A stretch of DNA of 64,000 nucleotides from contig JAKOGI010000024.1 in NCBI GenBank assembly GCA_029747015.1, forward strand, positions 1,292,001 through 1,356,000. Reading direction: 5' to 3'. Positions 35,861 to 47,370 of this stretch are shown one piece after another. A program made the position numbers and the translations under genes. Within the stretch, counting starts at the first letter, position 1. Every line of letters begins with the position of its first letter. This stretch comes from Carnegiea gigantea (taxonomy: Eukaryota > Streptophyta > Magnoliopsida > Caryophyllales > Cactaceae). The notes under the pieces are model-generated. The model was not told where the DNA came from, did not search any database, and saw only the letters and a program-made list of their open reading frames with translations.

Positions 35861-36333
35861 AATGCATGGCCATTAATCACCCTTTATAGCATATAAATAA
35901 GATCATACTATTCTAAGATAACTGACCACGTTACAAGTCATGGATTATAAATTAGCCTTGACAAGATTTGCTCAATTGGGTCGGCTTTTAGGATAACGTA
36001 TACACAGTGTGAGCCCACACGTAATGTCTTAACTTTTGAACAGCAAACATGAGAGCTAGGCACATCTTTTAAATTAGTGAGTAGTTAAGTTTAGGCTCGG
36101 TCAATGTTTGACTTAGGTAATAAATAGCCCCTGCTTGCATTCGAGATTTTCTTGGGCACATAACTCTCTAAATGAACGTTTTTGCGCTGTAATGTAAAGT
36201 ATGAGAGGCTTGCCAGGAACATGTGCTGCCATCATTGGAGGACTTGGCAAGCACTTTTTGATGCCTTTGGAAGCCTTTTGATATGAGTCATCCTATTCAG
36301 AAGGCGTTTTTTTTTTCATAAGGAGGCTAAAAG
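35861..36333 (-). pseudogene. RNase H and connection region of element G, left part
   Basis: It aligns with 21770-22160 of copy F and stops at ...GGCTAAAAG, exactly where array H is inserted. The remainder continues at 43303. Confidence 0.7.
36329..36333 (+). repeat. Left target-site duplication of array H
   Basis: AAAAG here and GAAAG at 43303-43307 agree at four of five bases and flank the whole array. Copy F shows the uninterrupted site (CTAAAAGGATGA near 22160). Confidence 0.75.
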
Positions 36334-37624
36334 TGATGGAGATCTCTCTATGTCCCTTAATTTGGAAACTCAAATCATCAAAGGTAATCCTATTTTGAAG
36401 GCCAAAAAGTAAATAGATCATCCACTTTTAGCTTAATAAGCAAAACAGTAGGTATGGGTTGATTCCAGCCGTAAACCCAGTTTTTGTCATTGTAATTACT
36501 TAGGCCGCTATGCGGTTTAAGTTCTTAATTTTTGTATATTTTGGATCCTTAAGATGTTAACTACCTAGTCCAAGTGATTAAATCAAGTTAAATCAAGGGG
36601 AAGAGGAAAAACCAGGTCCATCTTTCAAACCATGCAGGCCAGAACCCAGTTCGGACTAGTCCAGGTGTTCTAATCTTTTGGGTAAGCAAATGAGCTCCAA
36701 ATCGAGTAATTCCACTTGAAGCTGTTAGAAGACTTAACAAGCTTTTCAATCATGGGTGGCAAGCTGAGTTATGCCCACATTTGGCCTAGGAAACATGGCC
36801 TTCAATCAGACCCTGCATTCCTCCAGCACAAGCCCGGTTGCATCTAATTGGTGCATTTGGTGGTTGATTGCCTTAATCACACCCAATCCATGTCTAGCTA
36901 CATGATCAGGTTTCTAGAAGGTAGTTGGACATGATCATTAAGGAACCACCCAGTAAACCAATAAGAAGCAAGGGAAGAGCACAACTTCTTTGTGAGTGGC
37001 TAGTCAGAACGCAAAAGTAACCAGTCACACATCACTGCTTTTCTTCATTTCAAGACAGTAGTCTAAGGCTTAATTACTTTCTTAATGACATGATTAGATT
37101 TAATGCTAAAGATTAGATACTCAATGCATGTACTTAACAAAGATTAAGCTAGGATTAACTTGGTAAACACACGAGTTAGCTAAAAGCGTGTATTAAGCTA
37201 GCTTAAAAGGTTTCCTAATTGTGAAGAAACCTCACTCCCTAGGCTTTAGCTACTTAGTTGCTTGCTAGTTTACCTTTAAAGGGCTTGTATTCTTCATTTT
37301 GTAGTCAGATTTTGTGATTTTGAAAAAAGAAAAAGAGAGTTTTCTCTTAAAAAATCAGAATACTACACTTGCTTATCCCTAACTAGGCCGGTTAAGGTGG
37401 TGATTAAGTGAAGTCCTAATCTTGATTAAGTGGTGATTATCTATATCTTACTCATTTTTAGGGGCCCTAACCTTGGTTTTGGTGACGTTTCTGTATCCAA
37501 AACTCAAGATTAGCTCTATCAAATCCTTACATTTCAGCCACGGGTTCTACGAGAAACCGTGAGTGATTTTCATTCTTCATTACTTTCCATTGATTGTAAG
37601 CTTAATCCCTTGAGCTTTACATCA
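36334..37624 (+). repeat. Left LTR of array H
   Basis: It starts TGATGGAGATCTCTC, ends TTTACATCA, and matches the two other LTRs of the array over its whole length. Confidence 0.9.
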
Positions 37625-37628
37625 TATT

Positions 37629-37640
37629 CGGTATCAGAGT
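37629..37640 (+). promoter_or_regulatory. Primer-binding site, array H unit 1
   Basis: CGGTATCAGAGT differs at its first and last bases from the initiator-tRNA-Met complement; it lies four bases after the LTR. Confidence 0.75.
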
Positions 37641-37745
37641 TGAGTTTCGCCTTGGCCTACTACATTCCCCACTCTTCAAAAATCATTTCCACATTTATTT
37701 CACAAACACAAGCTTGATTCTGCCTATATGTGAACCAGTTACATC

Positions 37746-39159
37746 ATGCATACCAGTTTGAGTTTAGAGGAGAAACCTGATGCTATCTTGAAGAGTAATC
37801 ATGAGATTACTTCTTCTAACCAAGAATTGAAGGCCTAGAATGAGTACCTATGCAAGCAGCTAGGTACTTTTCTCAAGCAAAAGCAAAAGATGTGTGAAGA
37901 ATCCGTCCATTCAGAACCACGAAGACAAGGGCAAGTGTTTAGCCATACTCTTGATTCATCTAGTGATGATGAACTAGTGAGGATGATTAGGCAAGACGCA
38001 TGGATGCAAGCAAACTCTAATGATTTTAGAGTGGAAATTCCAGAATACGAAGGCAAGCTTGATCCAGAGGAGTTTTTGGGCTGGTTGCACACGGTGGAGA
38101 CAGTGTTCGGGTACAAGGATGTTCCTGAAGGCAAGAAAGTCAAGTTGGTGGCCTTGAGATTATGTAAGTATGCTCCCCTATGGTGGACCAATTTATGTGC
38201 AAAAAGAGTTGGGGAACAAAAGTCCAAAATCAGAACTTGAGATAAGACAAAGTCTAAGCTTAAAGCTAGGTTTCTTCCATCCACTTATGCACAAGATTGC
38301 TATTCTCAACTTTATAATCTAAACCAAGGCAATCTGAATGTCGAAGAATATACAAGGGAGTTCGAAAAGCTTGTAATTAAGTGTGACCTTCAAGAACCAG
38401 AAGAACAAACAATAGTTAGATACTTGGGGGGGCTTGATCCTGGGTATTCTAATGTAATTGAATTGCAAGCTTGCACTACTTTTAATGAGGTATGTGTGTT
38501 GGCTCACAAGGTTAAGCAGTAAAAAAAGAACAAACAGCCCCTCAAGCATGAGTTTCCAAAGCCTCCATCCCATGACCAACCTATTAACAAGGGGAGCCCC
38601 ATTCCCTTTCACAAACCCACGGGTCCCCTACCATCCCCCCCACAAAAAAACCCCAACCCCACTAAACAGCCAACCCCCTCCAAATAGACCTAAACCCCTT
38701 CCTAAAGGCATCCAAAGATGTTTTAAGTGGCAATGATTTGGGCACTTAGCATCAGATTGCGCAAACAGAAGGATTGTTACATTAGCCAAATGGAAGGCCG
38801 AATTAGAGGAGGAAAATGAAGAGTATATTGGGGATGAACTTGAAGAAACCCTAGAGGAAATAGTTCTAGAAGCAAATAAAGGTGATATGCTCACTTTGGG
38901 CACCAACCATTCACCAAGGAGCCATGAGCATCCCAACCTTTTTCTCAGTTTTGGTGAACCAGTCCTTGAAGCTCCTGATTCTGAATTAAGAGCATTTAAG
39001 AAAGTGGTTCAAAGTAAGTTTGAAGAGTCCCCTACATACACCATTCAAACTAGCAAGGGGAATGATTGGGGAGAAGCCTCTAAGATCAAGAGAAACATAT
39101 TTGCATGGATGATGCTATTTCATCCAGAATTGAGCCAAGTATGGAAGGTGATTACCTAA
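37746..39159 (+). pseudogene. gag of array H, unit 1
   Basis: From the ATG at 37746 the frame encodes a coiled N-terminus (ITSSNQELKA), then the gag core: NDFRVEIPEYEGKLDPEEFL, LVALRLCKYAPLWWTNLCAK, LKARFLPSTYAQDCYSQL and QTIVRYLGGLDPGYSNVIEL. After a proline-rich linker comes RCFKWQ-x-FGHLASDCANRR, a zinc knuckle whose second cysteine is tryptophan. The tail is acidic (ELEEENEEYIGDELEE) and ends at 39159. The gag core resembles chromovirus-type gags. It has a stop after DKT-like residues near 38240 and a frameshift. Confidence 0.85.
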
Positions 39160-39197
39160 ACCGATTTAAGGACAAATCTTTTTCAACCAGGGGAGGA

Positions 39198-40488
39198 TGA
39201 TGGAGATCTCTCCATGCGCCTCAACTTGGAAACTCAAATCATAAAAGGTAATCCTATTTTAAAGCCAAAGAGTAAATAGAGCATCCACTTTTAGCTTAAT
39301 AGGCAAAACAATAGGTATGGGTTGATTCCAGCAATAAACCCGATTTTTGTCATTGCAGTTACTTAGGCCTCCATGAGGTTTAAATCCTTAATTTTTGCAT
39401 ATTTTGGATCCGTAAGATGTTAAGTACTTGGTCCGAGTGATTAAATCAAGTTAACACAAGTGGAAAACAAAGAATCAGGTCCATCTTTCAAACCGTGTAG
39501 GTTGGAACCTAGTTTGGACCAGTCTAGGGATTCTGATCTTTTGGGCAGGCAAATGAGCTCCAAATTGAATAATTCCACCTGGAGCTATTAGAAGACTTAT
39601 CAAGATTTCCAATCATGTGTGGCAAGCTAAGGTATGCCCACGTTTGCCCTGGGAAACATGGCCTCCAATCAAACCCTACATTCTGCTAGCATAAGCCTGG
39701 TTGCATCTAATTGGTGCATTTGGTGGTTGATTGCCTTAATCATGTCCAATCCATGTCTAGCCGCATAATCAGGTTTCTAGAAGGTAGTTGGACATGATCA
39801 TTGAGGAACCACCTAGCAAACCAATGAGAAGAAAGGGAAGAAGACAGCTTCTTTGTGAGTGGCTAGCCAAATGCAAAAGCAACCAGTCACACATCACCAC
39901 TTTTCTTCATTTCAAGATAGCAGCTTAAGGCTTAATTACTTGCTTAATGACATGATTATCTTTAATGCTAAAGATTAGATAAACTTAATGCATGTACTTA
40001 ACAAAGATTAAGCTAGGATTAACTTGGTAAACACACGGGTTAGCTAAAACCGTGTATTAAGCTAGTTTAAGAGGTTTCCTAATTGTGAAGAAACCTCACT
40101 CCCTAGGCTTTAGCTGCTTGGTTGCTTGCTAGCTTACCTTTAAAGGGCTTGTATTCTTCATTTTGTAGTCAGATTTCATGATTTCGAAAAAAGAAAGAGA
40201 GAGTTTTCTCTTGAAAAACCAGAATACTACACTTGCTTATCCTTAACTAGGCTGGTTAAGGTGGTGATCAAGTGAAGTCCTAATCTTGATTAAGTGGTGA
40301 TTTTCTATATCTTATTCAAGTTTAGGGGCCCTAACCTTGGTTTGGGTGGTGTTTCTATATCCAAAACTCAAGATTAGCTCCATCAAATCCTTATATTTTA
40401 GTCACGGGTTTTAAGAGAAATCGTGAGTGATTTTCATTCTTCTTTGCTTTCCATTGATTGTAAGCTTAATCCCTTGAGCTTTACATCA
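39198..40488 (+). repeat. Middle LTR of array H, shared by both units
   Basis: It follows the purine tract GGGGAGGA (39190-39197), starts TGATGGAG and ends TTACATCA. It is the same length as the left LTR. Confidence 0.9.
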
Positions 40489-40492
40489 TATT

Positions 40493-40504
40493 TGGTATCA
40501 GAGC
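40493..40504 (+). promoter_or_regulatory. Primer-binding site, array H unit 2
   Basis: TGGTATCAGAGC is a perfect 12-base complement of initiator tRNA-Met. Confidence 0.85.
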
Positions 40505-40609
40505 TGAGTCTCTCCTTGGCCTGGTATGTTCCCCACACTTCTAAAATCATTTCCACATTCATTTCACAAATGCAAGCTTGATTCTGCCTATACTTGAATT
40601 GATTACATC

Positions 40610-42009
40610 ATGACTACCAATTTGCGTTTGGAGGAGAAACTTGATGCTGTCTTGAAGAGAAATCATGAGATTACTTCTTCTAACCAAGAATTGAAGGCCC
40701 AAAATGAGTACCTACATAAGTAGCTAGGTACCTTTCTCAAGCAAAAGGAAAAGATGTCTGAAGAATCCATCCATTCAGAACCACAAAGACATGAGCAAGT
40801 GTTTACCCATACTCCTGATTCGTCTAGCGAGAATGAACTAGTGAGGATGATTAGGCAAGACCCACAAATACAAGCAAACTCTAATGATTTTAGAGTTGAA
40901 ATTCCAAAATACAAAGGCAAGCTTGATCCAGAGGAGTTTTTGGACTGGTTGCACACGATGGAGAGAGTGTTCTAGTACAAAGATATTCCTGAAGATAAGA
41001 AAGTCAAGTTGGTGGCCTTAAGACTATATAAGTATGCTTCTCTATGGTGGACTAATTTATGTGCAAAAAGAGTTAGGGAACGAAAGTCCAAAATTAGAAC
41101 TTGGGATAAGATGAAGTCTAAGCTTAAAGCTAGGTTTCTTCCACCCACTTATGCATAAGATTGCTATTCTCAACTTCATAGTCTAAACCAAGGCAATCTG
41201 AATGTTGAAGAATGTACAAGGGAGCTTAAAAAGCTTGTAATTAAGTGTGACCTTCGAGAACCAAAAGAACAAACAATAGTTAGATACCTGGGAGGACTTG
41301 ATCCTAGGTATTCTAATACTATTGAATTGCAAGCTTACACTACTTTTGATGAGGTATGTGTGCTGCCTCACAAGGTTGAGCAGTAAAAAAAGAACAAACA
41401 ACCCCAAGCATGAGTTTCCAAAGCCTTCATTCCATGACCAACCCATTAACAAGGGGAGCCCCATTAACCCACGGTTCCCCTGCCATCCACCCCACAAAAA
41501 ACCCCAACCCTATCAAAAGCCAACCCCCTCCAAATAGACCTAAACCCCTTCCTAAAGGCGTCCAAAGATGTTTTAAGTGCCAAGGATTTGGGCACTTAGA
41601 ATCAGATTTCATAAACATAAGGGTTGTTACATTAGCCAAATGGAAGGCCGAATTAGAGGAGGAAAATGAAGAGTATATTGGGGATGAACTTGAATAAACC
41701 CTAGAGGAAATAGTGCTAGAAGCATACAAAGGTGATATGCTCACTTTGGGCACCAACCATCCACCAAGAAGCCATAAGCATCCCAACCTTTTTCTCCGTT
41801 TTGGTGAACCAATACTTGAAGCTCCTAATTCTAAATTAAGAGCATTTGAGGAAGTGGTCCAAAGCAAGTTTGAGAAGTCCCCTACATACACCATTCAAAG
41901 CAATAAGGAGAATGATTGGGAAAAAGTCTCTAAGATCAAGAGAGACTTATTTGCATGAATGATACTATTTCAGCCGGAATTGAGCCAAGTATGGAAGGTG
42001 ATTACCTAA
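40610..42009 (+). pseudogene. gag of array H, unit 2
   Basis: The same gag as unit 1, starting MTTNLRLEEKLDAVLK at 40610. Core blocks are kept: NDFRVEIPKYKGKLDPEEFL and LKARFLPPTYA. The zinc knuckle (RCFKCQGFGHLESDF) keeps two cysteines and the histidine but loses the last cysteine. Stops occur near 40974 and 41157, and an indel breaks the proline-rich linker. It ends at 42009 at the same codon as unit 1. Confidence 0.85.
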
Positions 42010-42047
42010 ACTGATTTGAGGACAAATCTTTTTCAACAAGGGGAAGA

Positions 42048-43302
42048 GGACGGAGATCTCTCTATGCCTCTTAATTTGGAAACTCAAATCATCAAAGAGG
42101 CCAAAGAGTAAATAGTTCATCCAATTTTAGCTTAATATGCAAAACAGTAGGTACGAATTGATTCTAGCAGGAAAATCGATTTTTGTCATTGTAATTACTT
42201 AGGCCTCTATGAGATTTAAGTCCTTAAATTTTGCATATTTCGAATCCTTAAGATGTTAAATACCTGGTCCAAGTGATTAAATGAAGTTAAATCAAGTGGA
42301 AGATGAAGAACCAGATCCATTTTTCAAACCGTGCACGCTAGAACCTGGTTTGGACCAGTCTAGGTATTCTGATCTTTTGGGCAAGCAAATGAGCTCCAAA
42401 TTGAGTAATTCCACCTTAAGCTATTCGAAACTTATCAAGCTTTCCAATCATTTGTGGCAAGCTGAGTTATGCCCAAGTTTGCCATGGGAAACGTGGCCTC
42501 CAATCAGACCCTGCATTCTGCCAGCACAAGCCCGATTGCATCTAATTGGTGCATTTGGTCCAATCCATGTCTAGCTGCATAATCAGGTTTCTAGAAGGCA
42601 GTTAGACATGATCATTGAGGAATCAGTAAGCAAACCAATGAGAAGAAAGGGAAGAAGATAGCTTCTTTGTGAGTGGCTAGCTCAAATGCAAAAGCAACCA
42701 GTCACACATAACTGCTTTTCTTCATTTCAAGATAGCAGCTTAAGGTTTAATAGCTTGCTTAATGACATGATTAGCTCTAATGCTAAAGATTAGATAAACT
42801 CAATGCATGTACTTAATAAAGACTAAGCTAGGATTAACTTGGTAAACACACAGGTTAGCTAATACTGTGTATTAAGCTAGTTTAAGAGGTTTCCTAATTG
42901 TGAAGAAACCTTACTCCCTAGGCTTTAGCTGCTTGGTTGCTTGCTAGCTTACCTTTACAGGGCTTGTATTCTTCATTTTGTAATCAGATTTTGTGATTTT
43001 GAAAAAAGAAAGAGAGAGTTTCTCTTGAAAAACTAGAATACTACACTTGCTTGTCCTTAACTAGACCGGTAAAGGTGGTGATTAAGTGAAGTCCTAATCT
43101 TGATTAAGTGGTGATTATCTATATCTTATTCAAGTTTAGGGGCCCTAACCTTGGTTTTGGTAGTGTTTCTGTATCCAAAACTCAAGATTAGCTCTATCAA
43201 ATCCTTAGATTTTAGTCACGGGTGCTAAGAGAAACCGTGGGTGATTTTCGTTCTTCTTTGCTTTCCATTGATTGTAAGCTTAATCCGTTGAGCTTTACAT
43301 CA
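42048..43302 (+). repeat. Right LTR of array H
   Basis: It begins where the TGATGG start has decayed to GGACGG and ends ACATCA. It has small deletions relative to the other two LTRs, for example near 42096 and 42560. Confidence 0.85.
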
Positions 43303-44160
43303 GAAAGAATGACAATGACCAATGAGATTTGATATGAACCCTCTCACACATGCCAAGCATCCTTAAAAATCCTGAAGTTCTTTGAGGTTCTTTGGTGGGG
43401 GTGCCTCTCAAATTGCTTTTATCTTAGCTTAATCAATTTCTATGCCTCTATTTCAGATGATAAAGCCCAGGAATTTACTGCATATGATGCCAAATCATCC
43501 ATACAACACTCCACATTTTTGTGTAACATGTCTTCAAAAATGGTTTGCATCACCCTTTGATATGTTGTCCTGCATCGTTTATCTAAAAGGCATCATCTTA
43601 TAGCAAAAGATGCCCTTCGGTGTGCGAAACATTATGGCCTTCTGATCTGCTAATGCCATTTGAATCTGGCTATAGCTTATAGTGCAATCCATGAAGGATA
43701 AGGCTTCCTGACATGTGGTAGCATCGATAATGAGTTCAGTGGCAGGAAGTGGAATTTCATCCTTCGGGTATACATCATTAAGGTCTCGAAAATTCACAGA
43801 AGTACGAAGTTAACCATTTTTCTTTTGTGCTATGACGATATTTGCAATCTAGGTTGATATTTAACCTCACATATGATCCCAACATCAATGAATTTATTTA
43901 CCTTCTTTTTGATTTCTTGTATCAACTTTGGGAGAAAATGCCATTGAGGTTCCTTTTTAGGTAAAACACCCTTTTTAATGAACAAGTGCTGAGCCGCAAC
44001 CTTAGGATCTAATCTAGGCATTTCTTTATAACTCCATGTAAATGCATCCTTGTATCTAAAGAGTAGCTTAAAATATTCTTTTCCCTCATTGGGTATAAGC
44101 ATAGCACTCTTATTGATAGGGCAAGGTTCTTCTATAGATCTGGGATTCAACTCTTTTAGC
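43303..44160 (-). pseudogene. Reverse transcriptase of element G
   Basis: Reading right to left: an N-terminal region (43830-44150) with a RLDPKVAAQHLFIKKG block and a VNKFIDVGIICEVKYQP block, then (43579-43797) NFRDLNDVYPKDEIPLP, MDCTISYSQIQMA and a FRTPKGIFCYKMMPF block. The polymerase box near 43505 reads CMDD where copy F has YVDD. After this the sequence meets array H at 43302. Frames are broken in several places. Confidence 0.8.
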
Positions 44161-45298
44161 TTATGAACAGTAGCCTACCCCTATCTTCTAAAATTTCTAG
44201 TGCTTCAGCAAGTTCTTTTTTAGAATCCAAGTTGTTAGGCTGTTGAACTATGATGTGGTAAAAAGAAGCTTGCTCCTCCTCCTTGATTCATTCTTTTGAG
44301 CTAGCGTTAGCCCGCTGGCTAGTAAGAACTAGGGTACACCACTTTACCTTTAGAGAGCCATACGTGTTCACATCCAAAGTAGAAACACACTTCATGCGTG
44401 AAGGAATGGAACTTTGGACTTTGCTTATTATACCAAGGGGGCTGACATCGAATCCTTCTCTTGTAAGGGTGGTGAGCTTGATGACATCTTACCTATCCCG
44501 ATTTTGGTGAAAAGGATGCCTATCTCATTTTAACCCCCGCAAGATAGAGGGTTTTTACATTTTATCCTTTCCCATCCTGCTAAAAGTGGAAAGATATTAT
44601 GATATAGATAGTTGCAACCTGTCAAACACCGATGTCTTTGGATTGGTCTTAGTCTTTTCACCCTCACCATCATTAACCTACTCATCTTTAATATATTGTA
44701 TGAGTGATTGTTTGTCCTTTTGTCATCCCAAAATCCATATGGCTTAGGGTGGTGCATAACTAAGGCTAAGTTTAGCATTGTGACTATGCCCTCTTGATTC
44801 TATATCATCTTTTGTGCATCGTTAAGTCCATAAGGCTTAGCTTCGACGACATGCAAAGATATCAGCTTATAGAAGTCATAACTAGACCTCTTTTATTAAT
44901 TTGTATGCATTAAGATCAAACCCATTACTAGTGCGCATCCTTCGCAAGTCACTTTCTTCTTAAAGTGAGTCTCTGACAAAAGTGATGAAGCCAGGGAGGG
45001 AGGCCTTCGTAAATTTGCTTTGGTTTGCCCTATAAACAGGAAACACACCATTTTCATCGAGAACATGCCAATTGGCATCCTCGAGCTGGATATCAGCCTT
45101 GGTTGTGCTTTTGGGAATTGCATATCACACTAAATAGTGATTCACCATCCTTTGAATGAGACTTAGGAATGTACATAAAGACTGGCGCTGCTGGGTTTAC
45201 CGTAACAATTGAGACTGAAATCATTTGCTTATTTTCATCTTCTCATTGGTGTTGGGGCTTGATGTTGCTGTCATCACCGTCTTTAGGAGGGGCACAAG
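44161..45298 (-). pseudogene. Protease-RT linker of element G, left part
   Basis: On the minus strand the region encodes, in one frame near 44990-45060, a NWHVL-DENGVFPVYRANQSKF block, found between protease and reverse transcriptase in Tat polyproteins. The stretch nearer reverse transcriptase aligns with 22801-23388 of copy F. It is cut at 45298 by element B. Confidence 0.65.
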
Positions 45299-46412
45299 TG
45301 ATAAGTGCTTAATATGTACATCTTTTTAGGGATATTTTGCCTCCTTTTTAGGAAAATTTTGTGCTTAATGATGTTGTTTACTCTACTATTCTCAATTTAC
45401 GCGTGGGTGTAGTAGTTTTGTGTGTTTTACAGGATTTTTAGTCTTTTTACCCAGCATTTGCCCTTTAATAGGTATGTTTTGACCTCCCCCCTAATCATCC
45501 AAGAGTTGCTGCACCCTTAGAGCAAGAAAAGAGCAAGAAACCGGCTATAGCACAGGCCACGGTCAGACCGTGGTAGGCCTGCAACTACTCCCTCTTCGTT
45601 TTCCCTTGGCTGTGTGGCTTAGTTTTGTTTTTGCTTTTGTGTGAGTTTTGATCCTAAGGAGGTTCTGAAGTCCTTGGTGAAGGCCATCTCAGTCGAGCCC
45701 CTTCCACTCAGATTTCATCAATTTTTGGTTAGTTTGTCTATCTTTTATTATGTCTGAGTAGTTTTCTTATTCTAGGAATTCAATAGTTTGTGGAAATGTA
45801 TGGGATCATGTTTTAGTTTATTCAATTATGCATATTTTCATGATTGGTTTAATTTCGCTCTATCAAGTGTTTGATATGCTATGAGTTGATTATTGGCCAA
45901 AATTTACCTGCACACTTGAAACAATAAAGTGAACATTCGAAAGACGACATTTGGTCGTTGGACTGCTGAAATGGACTTAGCATAACATTGTCTCAAAAGA
46001 GAGATTTATATGTTAGGAAAGCTGGTAAGTAATCGAATATATTATACTTGGATTGAGTCAAATTAGTTTGAAGGAATGACATTTGCTTAGTTTAGGCAAA
46101 TTTGATTGATTTCGAAAGAATAGATCAAATTTCTAGACAAGATTACAATTCCTCGGAATTAACCAATTAGAGAATAGAACATTTTATTAATTTTGATCCA
46201 ATTCTCTTCTATAACTGCAAAAATTCTTAAATGTTTCTCTCTTATTGATTTAGATGAGTTCATTTGCAATAGTTAATCCAAACCACTTGAAATAGAAGTT
46301 TTGCTTAGCATACTCTAACAAGACTAGGCTCGATAGATTGCTTTAGTCCCTGAGGAATGATATCCTTTATCTGTACTACGACTACCCAGTGCGTTTCCAG
46401 CAGAGTAGTCAA
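45299..46412 (+). repeat. 5' LTR of element B, promoter region deleted
   Basis: It starts TGATAAGTGCTTAATATG and ends GTCA. Compared with the 3' LTR it lacks about 130 bases near 45620, the segment matching 52569-52700 that holds the TATA box and likely start site. The palindrome GCCACGGTCAGACCGTGGT is kept (45556-45574). Confidence 0.85.
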
Positions 46413-46418
46413 GTTTTT

Positions 46419-46436
46419 GGCGCCGTTGCCGGGGAC
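46419..46436 (+). promoter_or_regulatory. Primer-binding site of element B (tRNA-Asp)
   Basis: TGGCGCCGTTGCCGGGGA is the exact 18-base complement of the plant tRNA-Asp 3' end including CCA. It lies six bases after the LTR. Confidence 0.9.
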
Positions 46437-46698
46437 TAAATTGCTAATCATTGCGTATTGTCTTATGAATGTGACTAAGCATTTTATTGTTTTGTTTTGC
46501 TTTGTTTTCTTGTTATTTTTCTTTTTCTCATTTAATTGCGCTGGTAGTGTTAGTGAAAGTGCTTGCAGGAATTTTTCCTAGTTTATGCAAAGTCTGATTT
46601 TATACAAGCCTGATCTAGAGATTAAGAGGACTTCTCGCTTAAGGAGGAAAAAGCAATGGATTGAAGAGCAAATGCACGGGGTAAGAAGGAATTCAGAC

Positions 46699-47370
46699 AT
46701 GGCGGGTGAAGAAAGAAGGACCCTTCGAGATTTCATTACTCCTGGAGTCTAAGGGATCGCCTCAAGCATAGACCGGCCTGCTGTGGATGCTAATAGCTTC
46801 GAGCTCAAGCCAGCACTTATTTCTATGGTGCAGCAATCTCACTTCGGCAGAACTCCTTTGGAAGACCCGAATCTACACCTCTCGGTCTTCTTAGAGGTGT
46901 GCGATATGCTGAAATTAAAGGGAGTCTCTAGTGATACGATTCGCTTGCGCTTATTCCCTTCCTCATTGAGCGATAAAGCAAGGGCTTGGTTGCACTCTTT
47001 TCTGCCTAGTTGCATAACTACTTGGGACGAGTTGACAAGAGCTCTCCTCGATAAATTTTTCTATCCGAGCAAGACAACGAGCTTGAGAAATCAAATCACC
47101 AACTTTCTGCAAAAAGAGGACGAGATGCTCTATAAAGCCTGGGAGCATTCTAAAGATCTATCGCGTTTGTGCCCCATCATAGTCTTCAGCGCTGAATGAT
47201 AATCTGAGCCTTTCATTACGATGCGACCCAAGCTATGAGGTCCACTGATGCGGCAGCACAAGGAACTCTAATGAGCAAGACCGAGGATGAACCCTATAAC
47301 CTTATCAAGGAGATGACACTTAATAACTTCCAATGGTCCACTAAACGAGCCTAACCCAGGCGAGTTGGAG
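46699..47370 (+). pseudogene. gag of element B, N-terminal part
   Basis: The ATG at 46699 opens MAGEERRTLRDFITPGV, followed by a stop. A 138-codon open frame (46783-47199) holds the gag core: TPLEDPNLHLSVFLEVCDML, SDKARAWLHSFLPSCITTWD and TTSLRNQITNFLQKEDEML. Homology ends near 47350 at NNFQWST; from there the sequence jumps to the region before reverse transcriptase. It is the clearest gag core of the three Athila-like copies. Confidence 0.85.

Larger units (their letters stand above)
36334..43302 (+). mobile_element. Triple-LTR array H of gag-only gypsy units
   Basis: Three LTRs of 1291, 1291 and 1255 bases alternate with two internal regions of 1573 and 1559 bases. Each internal region has an initiator-Met-type primer site, one gag gene with a zinc-knuckle region and a polypurine tract, with no protease, reverse transcriptase or integrase. 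One target duplication flanks the whole array, so it is one insertion unit or a later expansion of one. It interrupts element G. Confidence 0.9.
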
